Source of the DNA: Candidatus Pelagibacterales bacterium
GTDB lineage: Bacteria; Pseudomonadota; Alphaproteobacteria; Pelagibacterales; AG-422-B15
Direction: 5' to 3'
Length of the DNA stretch: 64,000 nt
Assembly (NCBI GenBank): GCA_028412835.1
Contig: JAONQW010000005.1
Location: forward strand, 32,958 to 96,957
Both the position numbers and the translations under genes were made by a program. Of this stretch, positions 42,990 to 55,827 are shown in pieces. How positions within the stretch are numbered: the first letter of the stretch is position 1; each line of letters opens with the position of its first letter. The notes beneath the pieces are model-generated. The model made no database searches and was not told where the DNA came from. It saw only the letters and a program-made list of their open reading frames with translations.

Positions 42990-45900
42990 TTATTCAGTAT
43001 TTTGCTGTATTTCTGCCGTTTCCTGCTCTCTTTGAGCTCTCATCGCAGCCATTTCATCTTTTGCTATATTATCAAGGTTTTTAGCCCTTTTTTCTAACTG
43101 TTTAAAGGTTCTGCCAGTTCCAGCAGGTATTAATCTTCCAACAATCACGTTTTCTTTTAGACCCTCAAGTGTATCTGTTTTACCTTTTATAGATGCATCA
43201 GTAAGAATTCTTGTAGTTTCTTGGAAAGAAGCTGCAGAAATAAACGATCTGGTTGATAATGATGCTTTAGTAATACCTAATAATATTGGTTTTGCTTGAG
43301 CTAATTCTTTACCTTCAGCAGCTAATGCTTCATTAGCAAGTAGATAGTCATATCTTTCTATTTCTTCATTTGCAATAAAGCTACTATCCCCTGAACTAAT
43401 TACTTTAACTTTTTTCAACATCTGTCTACATAAAACTTCAATGTGTTTATCGTTAATTTGAACACCTTGTAATCTGTAGACTTCTTGAACTTCGTTAATT
43501 AAGTAATTTGCTAAAGCTTCAATACCTAAGATTTCTAAAATATCGTGCGGGTCAGGATTACCATCTAGTAAATAATCACCTTTTTCAATTTTTTCACCTT
43601 CTTGATAGGCTACTTGTTTGCCTTTAGGTATTAAGTATTCTCTAGGTTCTTCATTTTCGTCTTCAGGCGTTATAATAACCTTTTGCTTACCACGCATGTC
43701 TTTTCCAAAAGATATGTATCCAGAATTTTCAGCAATTACTGCAAAGTCTTTTGGTTTTCTAGCTTCAAATAATTCAGCAACTCTAGGTAATCCTCCAGTA
43801 ATATCTTTAGTTTTAGACGCCGCTTGAGGTGTTCTTGCCAAGATATCACCTGCGTGAACCTCTGCGCCATCAGATACAGATAAAAGAGATTCAGGGGGAA
43901 GGAAATATCTAGCTTCACTTCCATTGGCTAACATTATAACTTCGCCACTTTTATCTCTTAATGTAATTCTAGGTTTTAGGTCAACACCTTTAGGGTTAGC
44001 TTTCCAGTCTTTAACTTTCATGTTAGTTAGGCCTGTTTTTTCATCAGTTTCATCTGTTAAAGATATGCCTGACTGTAAATCAACATAATTAGCAGTTCCA
44101 GTTTTTTCAGAAATCACTGGATTTGTAAATGGATCCCATTCGCAAATCTTAGTTCCATGAGAAACATTAGAATCTTCTTTTACAAGAATTCTTGTGCCAT
44201 AAGGAACTTTATAGTTTGCTAATTCTTTTCCAGATTTATCTTGAATTGCCAATTGACAGTTTCTACCCATAACAATTAAGTCGCCCTTGGAGTCTTCTAC
44301 CGTATTTTTATTTAGTATTTTAAATATACCCTCACAATTTACTTCAACAAATGATTGATCATTTATTTGAGCAGTTCCACCAATATGGAAGGTTCTCATT
44401 GTTAATTGAGTTCCAGGTTCTCCAATTGACTGTGCAGCTATCATGCCTACAGTTTCTCCTAAATTTACTAGGAAGCCACGTGCAAGATCGCGTCCATAAC
44501 ATTTTACACAAAGTCCACGCTTAGATTCGCAAGTAAGTGCAGATCTTATATAAACATTTTGAATACCAGATTCTTCGATTTGATCTGCTATTACTTCTTC
44601 AATATAACTGCCTTTAGCAACAATCAATTCTTCTGTAATTGGGTGTTTAATGTCTTCTTGAGCAAATCTTCCAAGCACTCTTTCAGAGATAGAAACAATG
44701 ACTTCTCCACCTTCAACTACGTCACTTACTCTAACACCAATATCGGTACCACAGTCTTCTTCTGTAATACTTGCGTCTTGAGCTACATCACAAAGTCTTC
44801 TAGTTAAATAACCAGAATTTGCAGTTTTTAATGCTGTGTCAGCAAGTCCTTTTCTCGCTCCATGTGTTGAATTAAAGTATTCAAGAACATTCAGACCTTC
44901 TTTAAAATTAGAAATAATTGGTGTTTCAATAATATCACCTGATGGTTTAGCCATTAAGCCACGCATACCAGCAAGCTGTTTCATTTGAGCTGCAGAACCA
45001 CGCGCACCTGAACTTGCCATCATGTAGATTGAGTTAATAGGCAACTCTCTTTTAGTAACTGGATCAACTTTTACTGATGAAATTTCATTCATCATTTCTT
45101 GAGCGACTCTATCAGTGCATTTGGCCCAAGTATCAATAACTTTATTATATTTTTCTCTATTTGTAATTAGTCCATCATTGTATTGTTTTTCAAATTTGGA
45201 AATCTGCTCTGATGTCTCACTAATTAAGCTTTCTTTTGTATCAGGTATAATCATATCGTCCTTACCAAACGATATTCCTGCTTTATAAGCATGGTAAAAG
45301 CCTAATGCTTTTATTGCATCAGCAAATAAGACTGTATCTTTCTGACCACAGTACCTATAAACAACGTCAATTAATTCTGATAATTCTTTTTTGGCTAATA
45401 TTCTATTCACTAGAGAAAATTTTAAATTTTTGTTCTTAGGAAGCAAGTTCCACATAATGAATCTTCCAGCAGTAGACTCCATTCTCTTAATTTCCTCTTG
45501 ACCATCATCATTAGTGACAGTTATTCGAGATGTAATTTTAGAGTGCAGGGTTAGCACCTTATTTTCAAGTGCTTGCTCTATCTCATTAATATCTTTAAAG
45601 ATTGAACCTTCACCAGGTTCATTGTTTTTTTCTTGGGTTAAATAATAGATACCTAAAACAATATCCTGACTAGGTACGATTACTGGCTTACCATTTGCTG
45701 GGTTCAATATATTATTCGTAGACATCATTAAGACTCTAGCCTCAAGTTGAGCCTCAAGACTTAAAGGAACATGAACTGCCATTTGGTCACCATCAAAGTC
45801 AGCATTAAAAGCAGTACAAACTAATGGATGTAATTGAATTGCTTTACCTTCAATTAGAAGTGGTTCAAATGCTTGTACGCCTAATCTGTGAAGCGTTGGA

Positions 45901-47183
45901 GCTCTGTTTAATATAATTGGATGCTCTCTGATTACTCTATCTAAAACATCCCAAACCTCAGGACGTTCATTTTCTACAAGTTTTTTTGCTTGCTTTAAAG
46001 TAGTTGCCAAACCTAATGACTCTAGTCTGGCATAGATAAATGGCTTAAATAACTCCAAAGCCATCTTTTTTGGAAGGCCACATTGATGTAATTTTAATTC
46101 AGGACCTACAACAATTACTGAACGACCTGAATAATCGACCCTTTTACCCAATAAATTCTGTCTAAATCTTCCCTGCTTACCTTTAAGCATTTCAGCAAGA
46201 GATTTTAAAGGTCTTTTGTTTGTACCAGTAATTACTCTACCTCTTCTTCCATTATCGAAGAGTGCATCAACTGATTCTTGAAGCATTCTTTTTTCATTTC
46301 TAATAATGATATCTGGAGCTCTAAGTTCAATCAATCGAGCAAGTCTATTGTTTCGATTAATAACTCTTCTGTATAAATCATTTAAATCAGATGATGCAAA
46401 TCTTCCACCATCAAGAGGTACTAATGGTCTAAGTTCAGGTGGTATGACTGGAATTACAGTTAAAATCATCCATTCTGGCCTATTCCCAGAACCTATAAAT
46501 GCTTCATATAATTTAATTCTTTTTAATAGCTTTTCTGAAAGAGCTACAGCTTTTGTATTTTCAAGTTTGGTTCTAAGCTGACCAAGAACTTCTTCTAATT
46601 CAATTTTTTCTAAAACTTTTCTTACTGCCTCAGCACCTATACCAGCTGTAAATGCATCTTCACCCCATTCTTCTTTTGCTTTTTCAAGCTCCTCTTCACT
46701 TAAAAGTTGATTTTGTTCAAGAGAAGTAAGGCCTGGTTCAGTAACCATGAATTGTTCGAAATAAAGAACTTTTTCTAGATCTTTTAATTTCATATCAATC
46801 ATCAAAGCAATTCTACTAGGCAATGATTTTAGAAACCAAATATGTGCTACAGGAGCAGCTAATTGAATGTGACCCATTCTTTCACGTCTAACATCTTTTT
46901 TTGTAACTTCGACACCACATTTTTCACATATGATACCTTTAAATTTCATTCTCTTATATTTACCACATAGACATTCATAATCTTTAATTGGACCAAATAT
47001 TCTTGAGCAAAATAAGCCATCTCTTTCTGGCTTAAAGGTTCTATAATTAATAGTTTCTGGTTTTTTTATTTCACCATAAGACCAAGATAGAATTCTTTCT
47101 GGACTAGCGATCGATATTCTTACCTGGTTAAAGTCACTACGTGACGCAGCAGGATTGAAGATATTCATTATTGATTGTGACAT
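42990..47183 (-). CDS. rpoC: RNA polymerase beta' subunit
   Basis: [39 protein letters not shown]. Confidence 0.98.
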   Translation of the reverse strand: MSQSIMNIFNPAASRSDFNQVRISIASPERILSWSYGEIKKPETINYRTFKPERDGLFCSRIFGPIKDYECLCGKYKRMKFKGIICEKCGVEVTKKDVRRERMGHIQLAAPVAHIWFLKSLPSRIALMIDMKLKDLEKVLYFEQFMVTEPGLTSLEQNQLLSEEELEKAKEEWGEDAFTAGIGAEAVRKVLEKIELEEVLGQLRTKLENTKAVALSEKLLKRIKLYEAFIGSGNRPEWMILTVIPVIPPELRPLVPLDGGRFASSDLNDLYRRVINRNNRLARLIELRAPDIIIRNEKRMLQESVDALFDNGRRGRVITGTNKRPLKSLAEMLKGKQGRFRQNLLGKRVDYSGRSVIVVGPELKLHQCGLPKKMALELFKPFIYARLESLGLATTLKQAKKLVENERPEVWDVLDRVIREHPIILNRAPTLHRLGVQAFEPLLIEGKAIQLHPLVCTAFNADFDGDQMAVHVPLSLEAQLEARVLMMSTNNILNPANGKPVIVPSQDIVLGIYYLTQEKNNEPGEGSIFKDINEIEQALENKVLTLHSKITSRITVTNDDGQEEIKRMESTAGRFIMWNLLPKNKNLKFSLVNRILAKKELSELIDVVYRYCGQKDTVLFADAIKALGFYHAYKAGISFGKDDMIIPDTKESLISETSEQISKFEKQYNDGLITNREKYNKVIDTWAKCTDRVAQEMMNEISSVKVDPVTKRELPINSIYMMASSGARGSAAQMKQLAGMRGLMAKPSGDIIETPIISNFKEGLNVLEYFNSTHGARKGLADTALKTANSGYLTRRLCDVAQDASITEEDCGTDIGVRVSDVVEGGEVIVSISERVLGRFAQEDIKHPITEELIVAKGSYIEEVIADQIEESGIQNVYIRSALTCESKRGLCVKCYGRDLARGFLVNLGETVGMIAAQSIGEPGTQLTMRTFHIGGTAQINDQSFVEVNCEGIFKILNKNTVEDSKGDLIVMGRNCQLAIQDKSGKELANYKVPYGTRILVKEDSNVSHGTKICEWDPFTNPVISEKTGTANYVDLQSGISLTDETDEKTGLTNMKVKDWKANPKGVDLKPRITLRDKSGEVIMLANGSEARYFLPPESLLSVSDGAEVHAGDILARTPQAASKTKDITGGLPRVAELFEARKPKDFAVIAENSGYISFGKDMRGKQKVIITPEDENEEPREYLIPKGKQVAYQEGEKIEKGDYLLDGNPDPHDILEILGIEALANYLINEVQEVYRLQGVQINDKHIEVLCRQMLKKVKVISSGDSSFIANEEIERYDYLLANEALAAEGKELAQAKPILLGITKASLSTRSFISAASFQETTRILTDASIKGKTDTLEGLKENVIVGRLIPAGTGRTFKQLEKRAKNLDNIAKDEMAAMRAQREQETAEIQQNTE

Positions 47184-47196
47184 ATTTTTTCTATCC

Positions 47197-50100
47197 TTAA
47201 TTTGTATTTGATAATTCGATATTTAGTCCAAGAGCTCGAATTTCTTTAATTAAAACATTAAATGATTCAGGTGTTCCAGATTGGAACACGTCTTCACCCC
47301 TAATAATTGTCTCGTATACTTTTGTTCTTCCAGCCACATCATCTGATTTGACTGTTAAGATTTCTTGAAGAGTGTATGCAGCGCCATATGCCTCAAGTGC
47401 CCATACCTCCATTTCACCAAATCTTTGGCCACCAAATTGTGCCTTACCACCTAATGGTTGTTGAGTTACCAAACTATACGGTCCAATTGATCTTGCGTGA
47501 ATTTTATCATCTACAAGGTGATGTAGTTTTAACATATAGATAATACCAACAGTTACTTGACGTTCAAATTTTTCTCCAGAAATACCGTCCCATAAATCAG
47601 ACTGACCACTTTCATTGAAACCTGCCTCTTTGAGCATTAAGGAAATTTCTGACTCACTTGCACCATCAAAAACTGGAGTTTTTATTGGAACACCAGATGT
47701 TAAGTTTCCAGCTAATTCAATTTTTTCTGATTTATTTAGTGAGGATATATCCTCAGAAAATTGTTTTTCTCCGTAAACAATTTTTAAGCCATCTTCAATT
47801 AAACCCATGTCATTGTTTTGCTTATATTGTTTTAGGGAATTATTGATCATATCTCCAATTCCAGCACATGCCCAACCTAAGTGTGTTTCAAGTATCTGTC
47901 CTACATTCATACGACTTGGTACACCTAGAGGATTTAAAACAATATCAACAGTTCTTCCATCTGCTAAATAAGGCATGTCTTCAACAGGATTAATTTTACT
48001 AATAACTCCCTTATTTCCATGTCTTCCAGCCATTTTATCGCCAGGTTGTAATTTTCTTTTAACTGCAACAAAAACTTTAACCATTTTCATTACTCCTGGA
48101 AGTAGCTCATCGCCTCTTTGAACTTTATTTACTTTATTGTCAAAAACTTTTTGAATAGCTGCTCTGGCTGTATCATATTGTTTCTTTAAATTATCAACTT
48201 GTTCTTCATCACTCTTGTTAGATGGATCCATTTTCCAAAGATCGTCTAATTTGACTTCACCAGAATCATTAGTGGTAATATTTTTTTCGCCTAAAACACT
48301 TAATAACCTCTCTTTAGTATTTCTATTTAAAATACCAAGCTCGGCTTCCCTATCATTTGCTAGTTTTTCAATTTCATCTCTTTCAATTGCTAAAGCTCTA
48401 TCGTCTTTTTCAATTCCATAGCGATTAAATACTTTTACATCTACAACTGTGCCACTGGATCCTGGTGGCAACCTTAAGGATGTATCTTTAACATCTGTTG
48501 CTTTTTCACCAAATATTGCTCTTAATAATTTTTCTTCAGGGGTAACAGGACTTTCTCCTTTAGGCGTAACTTTGCCAACTAATATGTCACCTGGATGGAC
48601 TTCAGCACCAACATAAACTATTCCTGCTTCATCAAGATTACTAAGCATTTCATCTCCAACGTTTGGAATATCTCTTGTGATTTCTTCTGCACCAAGTTTT
48701 GTATCTCGAGACATAACTTCAAAATCATCAATGTGTATTGAGGTAAATTTATCTTCTTGAACAATTTTTTCTGAAATTAGTATTGAGTCCTCAAAATTAT
48801 AACCACGCCAAGGCATAAATGCCACCACTACGTTTCTTCCGAGACCAAGCTCGCCAAGATGGGTTGATTGGCCATCAGCTATAATGTCGCCTGGTTTAAC
48901 TTTATCTCCAACTTTTACTAAAGGACGCTGATTAATACATGTGCTTTGATTGGATCTTTGGAATTTTTGAAGTGTATAAATATCAACACCTGATTCTTCA
49001 GTACTTATATTTTCTGTAACTCTAACAACAATTCTTTTACCATCAATTTTATCTACTATACCTTCTCTTTTCGCAACAATAGTTACACCGGAGTCTATCG
49101 CGACGTTTTGCTCAACACCTGTTCCCACTAAGGGAGATTCAGCCTGAATAAGAGGTACTGCTTGTCGCATCATATTTGAGCCCATTAATGCTCTATTCGC
49201 ATCATCATTTTCTAGGAATGGAATTAATGATGCTGCACAAGACACAACCTGTTTTGGTGAAACATCCATATAATCAATTTCACTAGGACCAGTCATAACA
49301 AAGTCACCATTTCTTCTTGAAGAAATTAATTTTGTTAAAAAATCGCCTTTGTCGTTTATTTCAGTATTAGCTTGCGCAATTGTAAACTGTATTTCTTCCA
49401 TAGCTGATAGATAGTCAATCTGATTGCTCACTTTGCCATCTATTACTTTTCTATATGGACTTTCTATAAAGCCATATTTATTAACTTTTGCATGAGATGC
49501 TAAACTGTTTATAAGTCCAATATTCGGACCCTCAGGAGTTTCGATTGGACATATTCTACCGTAATGAGTTGGATGAACATCTCTTACTTCAAATCCAGCT
49601 CTTTCCCTACTTAGTCCACCTGGTCCCAAAGCTGACAATCTTCTTTTATGAGTGATTTCTGCTAATGGATTTGTTTGATCCATAAACTGAGAAAGTTGTG
49701 ATGTTCCAAAAAACTCCTTGAGAGATGCCACTAGTGGTTTAGCATTAATAATATCCTGAGGAGTGACAGCATCAACTTCAAGAGAGTTCATGCGTTCCTT
49801 AATAGAACGCTCCATTCTAATAAGTCCCATACGGAATACATTTTCAGTAAGCTCACCAACTGATCTAACTCGCCTATTTCCTAAGTGATCAATATCATCT
49901 ATTTCACCTTTACCAGTTCTTAAGTCTATTACGGTCTTAATAACTGCTATAACATCTTCACTTCTTAAAACTGTAACATCGTCAGGACAATCTAAATTCA
50001 ATCTAAAATTCATTTTTACTCTTCCAACATCAGATAAATCGTATTTATCTGTTTTGAAAAACAATGAGTTAAAGACTTCAAATGCAGCTTCAATGTTTGG

Positions 50101-51261
50101 TGGCTCACCAGGTCGTAAAACCTTATAAATCTCAACAACAGCATCTTCTGGAGTTAAATTTTTATCTAAACGCAAAGTGTCTCTTATAAAGGCGCCAACG
50201 TTGATACCATCAACATTTAGTATTTGAATATTTTTTAGCTCTAACTCATTTATTTTTTCAAGAATTTCTGGAGTAATTTCATCAGAAGCTTCAAAGTAAA
50301 CCTCTCCAGACTTACTATTGATAATGTCTTCAGCTAGGTACTTTCCAATAAGGTTATCAGTTGTTAATAATATATTTTTTAAACCATCTTTTGCCAGCTT
50401 AGTTGCGATGGTAGGATTAATTTTTGTACCTTGTTTAATTGTAACTTTATTAGTTGAAGCATCAATAAGATCTTCTTGAAGTTTTGATACTTTAATATTT
50501 TTAGGATCAAATGGTATCTCCCAATTTTCAGATTTAGAAGACTTTTTACAGTTTATAATTTCATAAAACATTTCTAGGATATCGTCACGTTCAATACCCA
50601 TTGCCATCAAAAATGTTGTAATGTGAATTTTCTTTTTTCTATCAATTCTTGTATAGAGAATATCTTTATGATCAAATTCAATATCAAGCCAAGAACCACG
50701 ATAAGGTATTACTCTAGCACCAAATAATAATTTTCCACTTGAATGTGTTTTACCTTTATCATGGTCAAAAAATACACCTGGACTTCTATGCATTTGGCTA
50801 ACTATTACACGTTCAGTTCCATTGGTAATAAATGTACCCCTATCTGTCATAAGCGGCAGATCACAAAGATATATTTCTTGTTCTTTTATATCTTTTACTG
50901 TTCTTGATTCTGTTTCTTCATCTATATCAAATACAATTAGTCTTAATTTTATTTTTAGAGGTGCTGCATAAGACTTGTCTCTTTGTCTACATTCATCTAC
51001 ATCAAACTTTGGTTGATCAAAATCATATTCAATAAATTCTACATGAGCTGATCCAGAGAAGTCTTCTAATGGAAATACACTTTTAAAAACTTTTTGAAGG
51101 CCTTTATCAGGTCTTTCAGAAGGTTTAAAATCCTCAAGCAAAAAACTTGCATAAGAATCTTTTTGTATTTCAATTAAATTTGGAAATTTAGTAACTTCTT
51201 TAAGAGTCCCAAAGTTCTTTCTGACTCGTTTACGTTCAGTAAAAGATAATGAATTAACCAT
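47197..51261 (-). CDS. rpoB: RNA polymerase beta subunit
   Basis: [51 protein letters not shown]. Likely start [12 protein letters not shown] (ORF opens at 51285). Confidence 0.98.
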   Translation of the reverse strand: MVNSLSFTERKRVRKNFGTLKEVTKFPNLIEIQKDSYASFLLEDFKPSERPDKGLQKVFKSVFPLEDFSGSAHVEFIEYDFDQPKFDVDECRQRDKSYAAPLKIKLRLIVFDIDEETESRTVKDIKEQEIYLCDLPLMTDRGTFITNGTERVIVSQMHRSPGVFFDHDKGKTHSSGKLLFGARVIPYRGSWLDIEFDHKDILYTRIDRKKKIHITTFLMAMGIERDDILEMFYEIINCKKSSKSENWEIPFDPKNIKVSKLQEDLIDASTNKVTIKQGTKINPTIATKLAKDGLKNILLTTDNLIGKYLAEDIINSKSGEVYFEASDEITPEILEKINELELKNIQILNVDGINVGAFIRDTLRLDKNLTPEDAVVEIYKVLRPGEPPNIEAAFEVFNSLFFKTDKYDLSDVGRVKMNFRLNLDCPDDVTVLRSEDVIAVIKTVIDLRTGKGEIDDIDHLGNRRVRSVGELTENVFRMGLIRMERSIKERMNSLEVDAVTPQDIINAKPLVASLKEFFGTSQLSQFMDQTNPLAEITHKRRLSALGPGGLSRERAGFEVRDVHPTHYGRICPIETPEGPNIGLINSLASHAKVNKYGFIESPYRKVIDGKVSNQIDYLSAMEEIQFTIAQANTEINDKGDFLTKLISSRRNGDFVMTGPSEIDYMDVSPKQVVSCAASLIPFLENDDANRALMGSNMMRQAVPLIQAESPLVGTGVEQNVAIDSGVTIVAKREGIVDKIDGKRIVVRVTENISTEESGVDIYTLQKFQRSNQSTCINQRPLVKVGDKVKPGDIIADGQSTHLGELGLGRNVVVAFMPWRGYNFEDSILISEKIVQEDKFTSIHIDDFEVMSRDTKLGAEEITRDIPNVGDEMLSNLDEAGIVYVGAEVHPGDILVGKVTPKGESPVTPEEKLLRAIFGEKATDVKDTSLRLPPGSSGTVVDVKVFNRYGIEKDDRALAIERDEIEKLANDREAELGILNRNTKERLLSVLGEKNITTNDSGEVKLDDLWKMDPSNKSDEEQVDNLKKQYDTARAAIQKVFDNKVNKVQRGDELLPGVMKMVKVFVAVKRKLQPGDKMAGRHGNKGVISKINPVEDMPYLADGRTVDIVLNPLGVPSRMNVGQILETHLGWACAGIGDMINNSLKQYKQNNDMGLIEDGLKIVYGEKQFSEDISSLNKSEKIELAGNLTSGVPIKTPVFDGASESEISLMLKEAGFNESGQSDLWDGISGEKFERQVTVGIIYMLKLHHLVDDKIHARSIGPYSLVTQQPLGGKAQFGGQRFGEMEVWALEAYGAAYTLQEILTVKSDDVAGRTKVYETIIRGEDVFQSGTPESFNVLIKEIRALGLNIELSNTN

Positions 51262-51283
51262 CAATAAATACTCGTATCCAATC

Positions 51284-51309
51284 ACTGCTAATCATATAAG
51301 ATTAGTAGT
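51284..51309 (-). promoter_or_regulatory. rplL-rpoB intergenic stem-loop
   Basis: Minus strand ACT-A-CTAATC-TTATAT-GATTAG-C-AGT; no following U-tract. Confidence 0.55.
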
Positions 51310-51327
51310 TATAAAAATTTTTTTAAA

Positions 51328-51702
51328 TTACTTAAGTTCTACAGTTGCACCAGCTGCTTCAAGCTGAGTTTTCATTGCATCTGCTTCATCTTTAGAGATA
51401 CCTGCTTTTAGTTCTTTAGGAGCACCTTCAACTAAATCTTTTGCTTCTTTAAGTCCTAGTCCGGTAATTGTTCTAACTTCTTTAATTACATTAATTTTTT
51501 TATCTCCAGCTGCAGCTAACACTACAGTGAATTCTGACTTCTCTTCACCTGCTGCTTCGCCGCCTGCTGCCGGTGCTGCTGCAACTGCTACCGGTGCTGC
51601 TGCTGATACACCCCATTTTTCTTCTAATAATTTTGATAGTTCTGCTGCTTCAATTACAGTTAATCCTGAAAGTTGATCAACAATTTGTTCTAGGTCGGCC
51701 AT
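51328..51702 (-). CDS. rplL: 50S ribosomal protein L7/L12
   Basis: [43 protein letters not shown]. Confidence 0.98.
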   Translation of the reverse strand: MADLEQIVDQLSGLTVIEAAELSKLLEEKWGVSAAAPVAVAAAPAAGGEAAGEEKSEFTVVLAAAGDKKINVIKEVRTITGLGLKEAKDLVEGAPKELKAGISKDEADAMKTQLEAAGATVELK

Positions 51703-51725
51703 TTTTTAGTTCCCTTTCTTAAGAT

Positions 51726-52235
51726 CTAATTACTTTTACTAAATGCATTTATAACGTTTGCTACTTTTCCAGCAGGAGCAGCAACCAATCCTGTAATTCT
51801 TTGTGCTGGCGTGTTTAATAATCCAATCAATTTTGCCCTTGTCTCGTCGAGTGATGGCAATTTAGATAATTCTAGGATTTTTTCAACAGTTAATATCTCT
51901 TTATTCATTATACCGCCAACAATAGTAAGTTTCTCATTTGTCTTTGAGAAATTGGCTAATAACTTGGTTAATTCAACTGGATCATTAGAATATGCTATTG
52001 CTGTAGGACCTTCAAAAAACTCGGACATTGCCGACTTTTCAGATCCATCGAGAGCAATTTTGATTAATCTATTATTTGTTACTTTTATATTCGCACCAGT
52101 TTCAAATGATTTAACTCTTAGATCACTAATTTCATTCACAGACATACCTCTATAATGAAAAACTAAAATAAGATTATATTCTGTAATAATAGATTTAATA
52201 TTTTCTACGAAATTTTGTTTTTGCTGCCTATTCAT
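51726..52235 (-). CDS. rplJ: 50S ribosomal protein L10
   Basis: YRGMSVNEISDLR, NNRLIKIAL, FEGPTAIAYSNDP. Start MNRQQKQ or 5 codons upstream at 52250. Confidence 0.95.
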   Translation of the reverse strand: MNRQQKQNFVENIKSIITEYNLILVFHYRGMSVNEISDLRVKSFETGANIKVTNNRLIKIALDGSEKSAMSEFFEGPTAIAYSNDPVELTKLLANFSKTNEKLTIVGGIMNKEILTVEKILELSKLPSLDETRAKLIGLLNTPAQRITGLVAAPAGKVANVINAFSKSN

Positions 52236-52239
52236 AATA

Positions 52240-52926
52240 TTATATGCCAAGACTTCCTAAATCTAATTTTATGCCTGGACCCATAGTTGGACTAATAGAA
52301 ACCGCTTTTATAAATTCACCCTTTACTCCAGCAGGTCTGTCTTTAGAAATAGTTTCAACAAAAAACTTAATGTTTGAAACAAGTTCTTCTTTATTAAATT
52401 TTGATTTACCTACACCAGAATGTATTACTATACCACTAGTCTTATATTCAAGTTCGCCAGCTTTTGCATCTTCAACAGCTTTCTTAACATTTGTTGTTAC
52501 TGTTCCTAATTTTGGATTTGGCATTAAACCACGAGGTCCAAGTACCTGACCAAGCTTACCAACTTTAGCCATCATATCAGGTGTTGCGATACATCTATCA
52601 AAATCTGTAAATCCACCCTGTACTTTTTCAACTAATTCATCGCCACCGATAATATCTGCTCCAGCATCTTTAGCTTCATCTTGTTTATCAGCATTAGCAA
52701 ATACACAGACTTTAACAACTTTACCTAAGCTTTTAGGCAATTGTATTTTACCTCTAACATTTTGCTCTCCTTTTTTAGGATCAACATTTACATTAATAGC
52801 TATATCGATTGTCTCATCAAATTTTGCTGTTGATGAGCTCATTGCAACATCTACCCCTTCTTCTAAAGGGTAAAGTTTAGTTTTATCAAACTCAGAATAT
52901 ATTTTTTTAATACGTTTTTTCATCAA
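52240..52926 (-). CDS. rplA: 50S ribosomal protein L1
   Basis: [26 protein letters not shown]. Confidence 0.98.
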   Translation of the reverse strand: MMKKRIKKIYSEFDKTKLYPLEEGVDVAMSSSTAKFDETIDIAINVNVDPKKGEQNVRGKIQLPKSLGKVVKVCVFANADKQDEAKDAGADIIGGDELVEKVQGGFTDFDRCIATPDMMAKVGKLGQVLGPRGLMPNPKLGTVTTNVKKAVEDAKAGELEYKTSGIVIHSGVGKSKFNKEELVSNIKFFVETISKDRPAGVKGEFIKAVSISPTMGPGIKLDLGSLGI

Positions 52927-52927
52927 A

Positions 52928-53356
52928 TTAATCAGTTACTTCAATTCCCATTGATCTGGCAGAACCTATAATAATATTCATACCTTGGTCAACTGTATTA
53001 GCATTTAAATCTTTCAATTTTTTTTCAGCAATTTCCTTACATTTTGCCTTTGAAATTGTTCCAGCACTTTCTCTGCCAGGCTCTTTAGAGCCTTTCTTAA
53101 TATTGAGGGCTTCTTTTATGAAATATGACGCTGGGGGCATCTTAATTTCCATTTCAAAACTCTTATCTTTAAAGTAAGTAACAACTACTGGGAGAACAAC
53201 TCCTGGTTGTTCACTCTTAGATTTATCATTAAACATCTTACAAAAGTCCATAATATTTATACCACGCTGGCCTAGAGCAGGTCCTACAGGTGGTGCAGGG
53301 TTTGCCTGCCCTGCTGGAATTTGTAATTTTAATGATCCTTCTATTTCTTTAGCCAT
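52928..53356 (-). CDS. rplK: 50S ribosomal protein L11
   Basis: [33 protein letters not shown]. Confidence 0.98.
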   Translation of the reverse strand: MAKEIEGSLKLQIPAGQANPAPPVGPALGQRGINIMDFCKMFNDKSKSEQPGVVLPVVVTYFKDKSFEMEIKMPPASYFIKEALNIKKGSKEPGRESAGTISKAKCKEIAEKKLKDLNANTVDQGMNIIIGSARSMGIEVTD

Positions 53357-53359
53357 AAT

Positions 53360-53893
53360 TTACTCTTTCTCTACTTGTGTATATTCAAGTTCTACTGGGG
53401 TTGATCTGCCAAATATAGACACTGAAACTTTAATTCGTGATCTTTCTTCATCAATTTCTTCTATTAAACCATTAAACGATGCAAAAGGTCCATCAGTTAC
53501 TCTTACCTGCTCGCCAACATCAAACGTAATAGAAGGTTTTGGTTTAGCAATACCTTCTTCAATGTCTGATAAAATCTTATTAATTTCAGCTTCAGGAACT
53601 GGAGTTGGCTTTCCTTGTATATGTCCAAGAAAACCAGAAACTTTTGGTAGGCCTTTTACCAAATGATATGTTTCATCATTCATTATCATCTTTATTAATA
53701 TGTACCCTGGGAAAAATTTTCTTTCTGCATTTCTCTTTTTACCTTTTTTTACTTCTACAACTTCTTCAGTTGGTACAACAATTTTGTCAAAAGAATCATC
53801 TAAATCTTTTAACTTTACTTTTTCCATAATCGAGGCTGCAACTTTTTTTTCGTAACCTGAATAAGCTTGAGCTATGTACCACTTATGTGTCAT
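53360..53893 (-). CDS. nusG: Transcription termination/antitermination protein NusG
   Basis: KWYIAQAYSGYEKKVAASI, RKFFPGYILIKM, VRVTDGPFASFNGLIEEID (KOW). Confidence 0.97.
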   Translation of the reverse strand: MTHKWYIAQAYSGYEKKVAASIMEKVKLKDLDDSFDKIVVPTEEVVEVKKGKKRNAERKFFPGYILIKMIMNDETYHLVKGLPKVSGFLGHIQGKPTPVPEAEINKILSDIEEGIAKPKPSITFDVGEQVRVTDGPFASFNGLIEEIDEERSRIKVSVSIFGRSTPVELEYTQVEKE

Positions 53894-54082
53894 CTACAAA
53901 CTCCACTCAATAATGCTGTTTAAGCCAAATGAAAAAATCTGATCTACTATTAAGAAAAAGACAGCGGCAAAAGCAGTAATAATTAATACCATGACAGCTC
54001 CTGTAAGAGTCTCTCTAGTAGTTGGCCAAGTAACCTTACTACCTTCCTTTCTTACTTCTTGTATAAACTTAATAGGGTTCAT
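53894..54082 (-). CDS. secE: Preprotein translocase subunit SecE
   Basis: FIQEVRKEGSKVTWPTTRETLTGAVMVLI plus C-terminal TM. Confidence 0.95.
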   Translation of the reverse strand: MNPIKFIQEVRKEGSKVTWPTTRETLTGAVMVLIITAFAAVFFLIVDQIFSFGLNSIIEWSL

Positions 54083-54104
54083 TTTATTAATTTATTTACT
54101 TTCC

Positions 54105-54180
54105 TGGCAGGAGTGAGAGGACTCGAACCTCCAACCCCCGGTTTTGGAGACCGGTGCTCTACCAATTGAGCTACACTCCT
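54105..54180 (-). tRNA. tRNA-Trp(CCA)
   Basis: Minus strand AGGAGTGTAGCTCAATTGGTAGAGCACCGGTCTCCAAAACCGGGGGTTGGAGGTTCGAGTCCTCTCACTCCTGCCA. Confidence 0.96.
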
Positions 54181-54186
54181 CCAATT

Positions 54187-55374
54187 TTATGCAATAATTT
54201 CGGTAACAACACCCGAACCAACAGTTCGGCCACCTTCTCTTATTGCAAAACGTACACCTTTATCCATAGCAATAGGTGCTATCATTTCAACTTCCATTGA
54301 AATATTATCACCTGGCATTACCATTTCTGTACCTTCAGGTAACGCACAAACACCAGTTACATCAGTAGTTCTGAAATAAAACTGTGGTCTGTAGTTAGTG
54401 AAGAATGGAGTGTGTCTTCCGCCTTCTTCTTTTTTAAGAACGTAAGCTTCACATTTAAATTTTGTGTGTGGTGTGATTGTACCTGGATGAGCAAGAACTT
54501 GTCCTCTTTCAACTTGGTCACGCTCTACACCTCTTAAAAGTGCTCCAATATTATCACCTGCTTGACCTTCATCAAGAAGTTTTCTAAACATTTCAACACC
54601 TGTACATGTAGTTTTAATAGTATCTTTAATACCAACGATTTCAATTTCTTCGCCGACTTTAACAATACCTGTTTCAACTCTACCAGTGCAAACTGTACCT
54701 CTACCAGAAATTGAGAATACATCCTCAACCGGCATTAGGAATGGCTTATCAGTATCTCTTGGAGGTTGTGGAATAAAAGAATCAACTGCTTCCATAAGAG
54801 CCATGATTGAATCTTTTCCAAGTGCAGCATCACCATCTTCAATAGCAGCTAAGGCAGAACCTTTAACAATTGGAGTATCATCACCAGGAAAGCCATATTC
54901 ATTTAACATTTCTCTAATCTCAACTTCAACCAGCTCAACTAACTCAGCATCAGCTTGGTCCATTTTATTTAAATAAACAACAATAGCTGGAACACCAACT
55001 TGTCTTGCAAGAAGAATATGCTCTCTTGTTTGAGGCATAGGTCCATCAGCACCATTCACAACTAAAATTGCTCCATCCATTTGAGCGGCACCCGTAATCA
55101 TGTTCTTCACATAATCGGCGTGTCCTGGACAGTCAACGTGCGCGTAGTGTCTATTTGCTGTTTCATATTCAACGTGTGCAGTTGAAATAGTAATTCCCCT
55201 AGCTCTTTCTTCGGGCGCTTTATCGATTTCATCGTATGCTGTGAATTCAGCACCACCCGCTTCAGCTAGTACTTTTGTAATTGCTGCTGTTAAAGTAGTT
55301 TTACCATGGTCAACGTGTCCAATAGTTCCAACGTTACAATGGGGTTTACTACGATCAAATTTTTCTTTAGCCAT
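54187..55374 (-). CDS. tuf: Elongation factor Tu
   Basis: [55 protein letters not shown]. Confidence 0.98.
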   Translation of the reverse strand: MAKEKFDRSKPHCNVGTIGHVDHGKTTLTAAITKVLAEAGGAEFTAYDEIDKAPEERARGITISTAHVEYETANRHYAHVDCPGHADYVKNMITGAAQMDGAILVVNGADGPMPQTREHILLARQVGVPAIVVYLNKMDQADAELVELVEVEIREMLNEYGFPGDDTPIVKGSALAAIEDGDAALGKDSIMALMEAVDSFIPQPPRDTDKPFLMPVEDVFSISGRGTVCTGRVETGIVKVGEEIEIVGIKDTIKTTCTGVEMFRKLLDEGQAGDNIGALLRGVERDQVERGQVLAHPGTITPHTKFKCEAYVLKKEEGGRHTPFFTNYRPQFYFRTTDVTGVCALPEGTEMVMPGDNISMEVEMIAPIAMDKGVRFAIREGGRTVGSGVVTEIIA

Positions 55375-55444
55375 TTTTTTGTTCCTCTCAAATTAAAACA
55401 AAGTTTATTTTTATAATATTTTTCTTTTATTCTTTTTACTTTCT

Positions 55445-55518
55445 TGGAGCGGGTGAAGAGAATCGAACTCTCGTAATCAGATTGGAAATCTGGAGCTTTA
55501 CCACTAAGCTACACCCGC
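55445..55518 (-). tRNA. tRNA-Gly(UCC)
   Basis: Minus strand GCGGGTGTAGCTTAGTGGTAAAGCTCCAGATTTCCAATCTGATTACGAGAGTTCGATTCTCTTCACCCGCTCCA. Confidence 0.96.
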
Positions 55519-55551
55519 ACATTCCATCTACTTACCTTCAAAGGCACCAAA

Positions 55552-55636
55552 TGGTGGAGGGGATTGGATTCGAACCAATGTAAGCATAGCTAACGGGTTT
55601 ACAGCCCGTCCCCTTTAACCACTCGGGCACCCCTCC
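55552..55636 (-). tRNA. tRNA-Tyr(GUA)
   Basis: Minus strand GGAGGGGTGCCCGAGTGGTTAAAGGGGACGGGCTGTAAACCCGTTAGCTATGCTTACATTGGTTCGAATCCAATCCCCTCCACCA. Confidence 0.96.
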
Positions 55637-55709
55637 CGAGGTAATTCCTTATATTTTTAAAAAAATTTGAAAACAAATTGTTCTCTTAGTCTTTAAAAAT
55701 ATCCCAAGA

Positions 55710-55744
55710 TAAGGTCTAATAGTTATCTGAACTATTAGTCCTTA
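55710..55744 (-). promoter_or_regulatory. Long inverted repeat / hairpin in the predicted 5' leader of the tRNA-Tyr-tRNA-Gly-tuf transcript
   Basis: TAAGG-T-CTAATAGTT-atctg-AACTATTAG-T-CCTTA: 14 paired positions, one T:T mismatch, 5-nt loop. Confidence 0.8.
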
Positions 55745-55752
55745 AGTGGTGT

Positions 55753-55781
55753 CTTATATGGAAAAAAAACTGGTTTATCAA
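55753..55781 (-). promoter_or_regulatory. Sigma70-like promoter driving tRNA-Tyr/tRNA-Gly/tuf
   Basis: Minus strand TTGATA (55781-55776), N17, TATAAG (55758-55753). Confidence 0.7.
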
Positions 55782-55827
55782 TAACTATTACACAGAAATG
55801 AAAAACTAATTTATAACAATCTAAGAA

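Noticed and set aside
52244-52549. 101-aa plus-strand ORF antisense to rplA, and similar small ORFs over rpoB, rpoC, fusA, secY, tuf and rplF
   Set aside because: All are fully contained opposite highly conserved ribosomal/RNAP genes; best explained as by-products of coding constraint.
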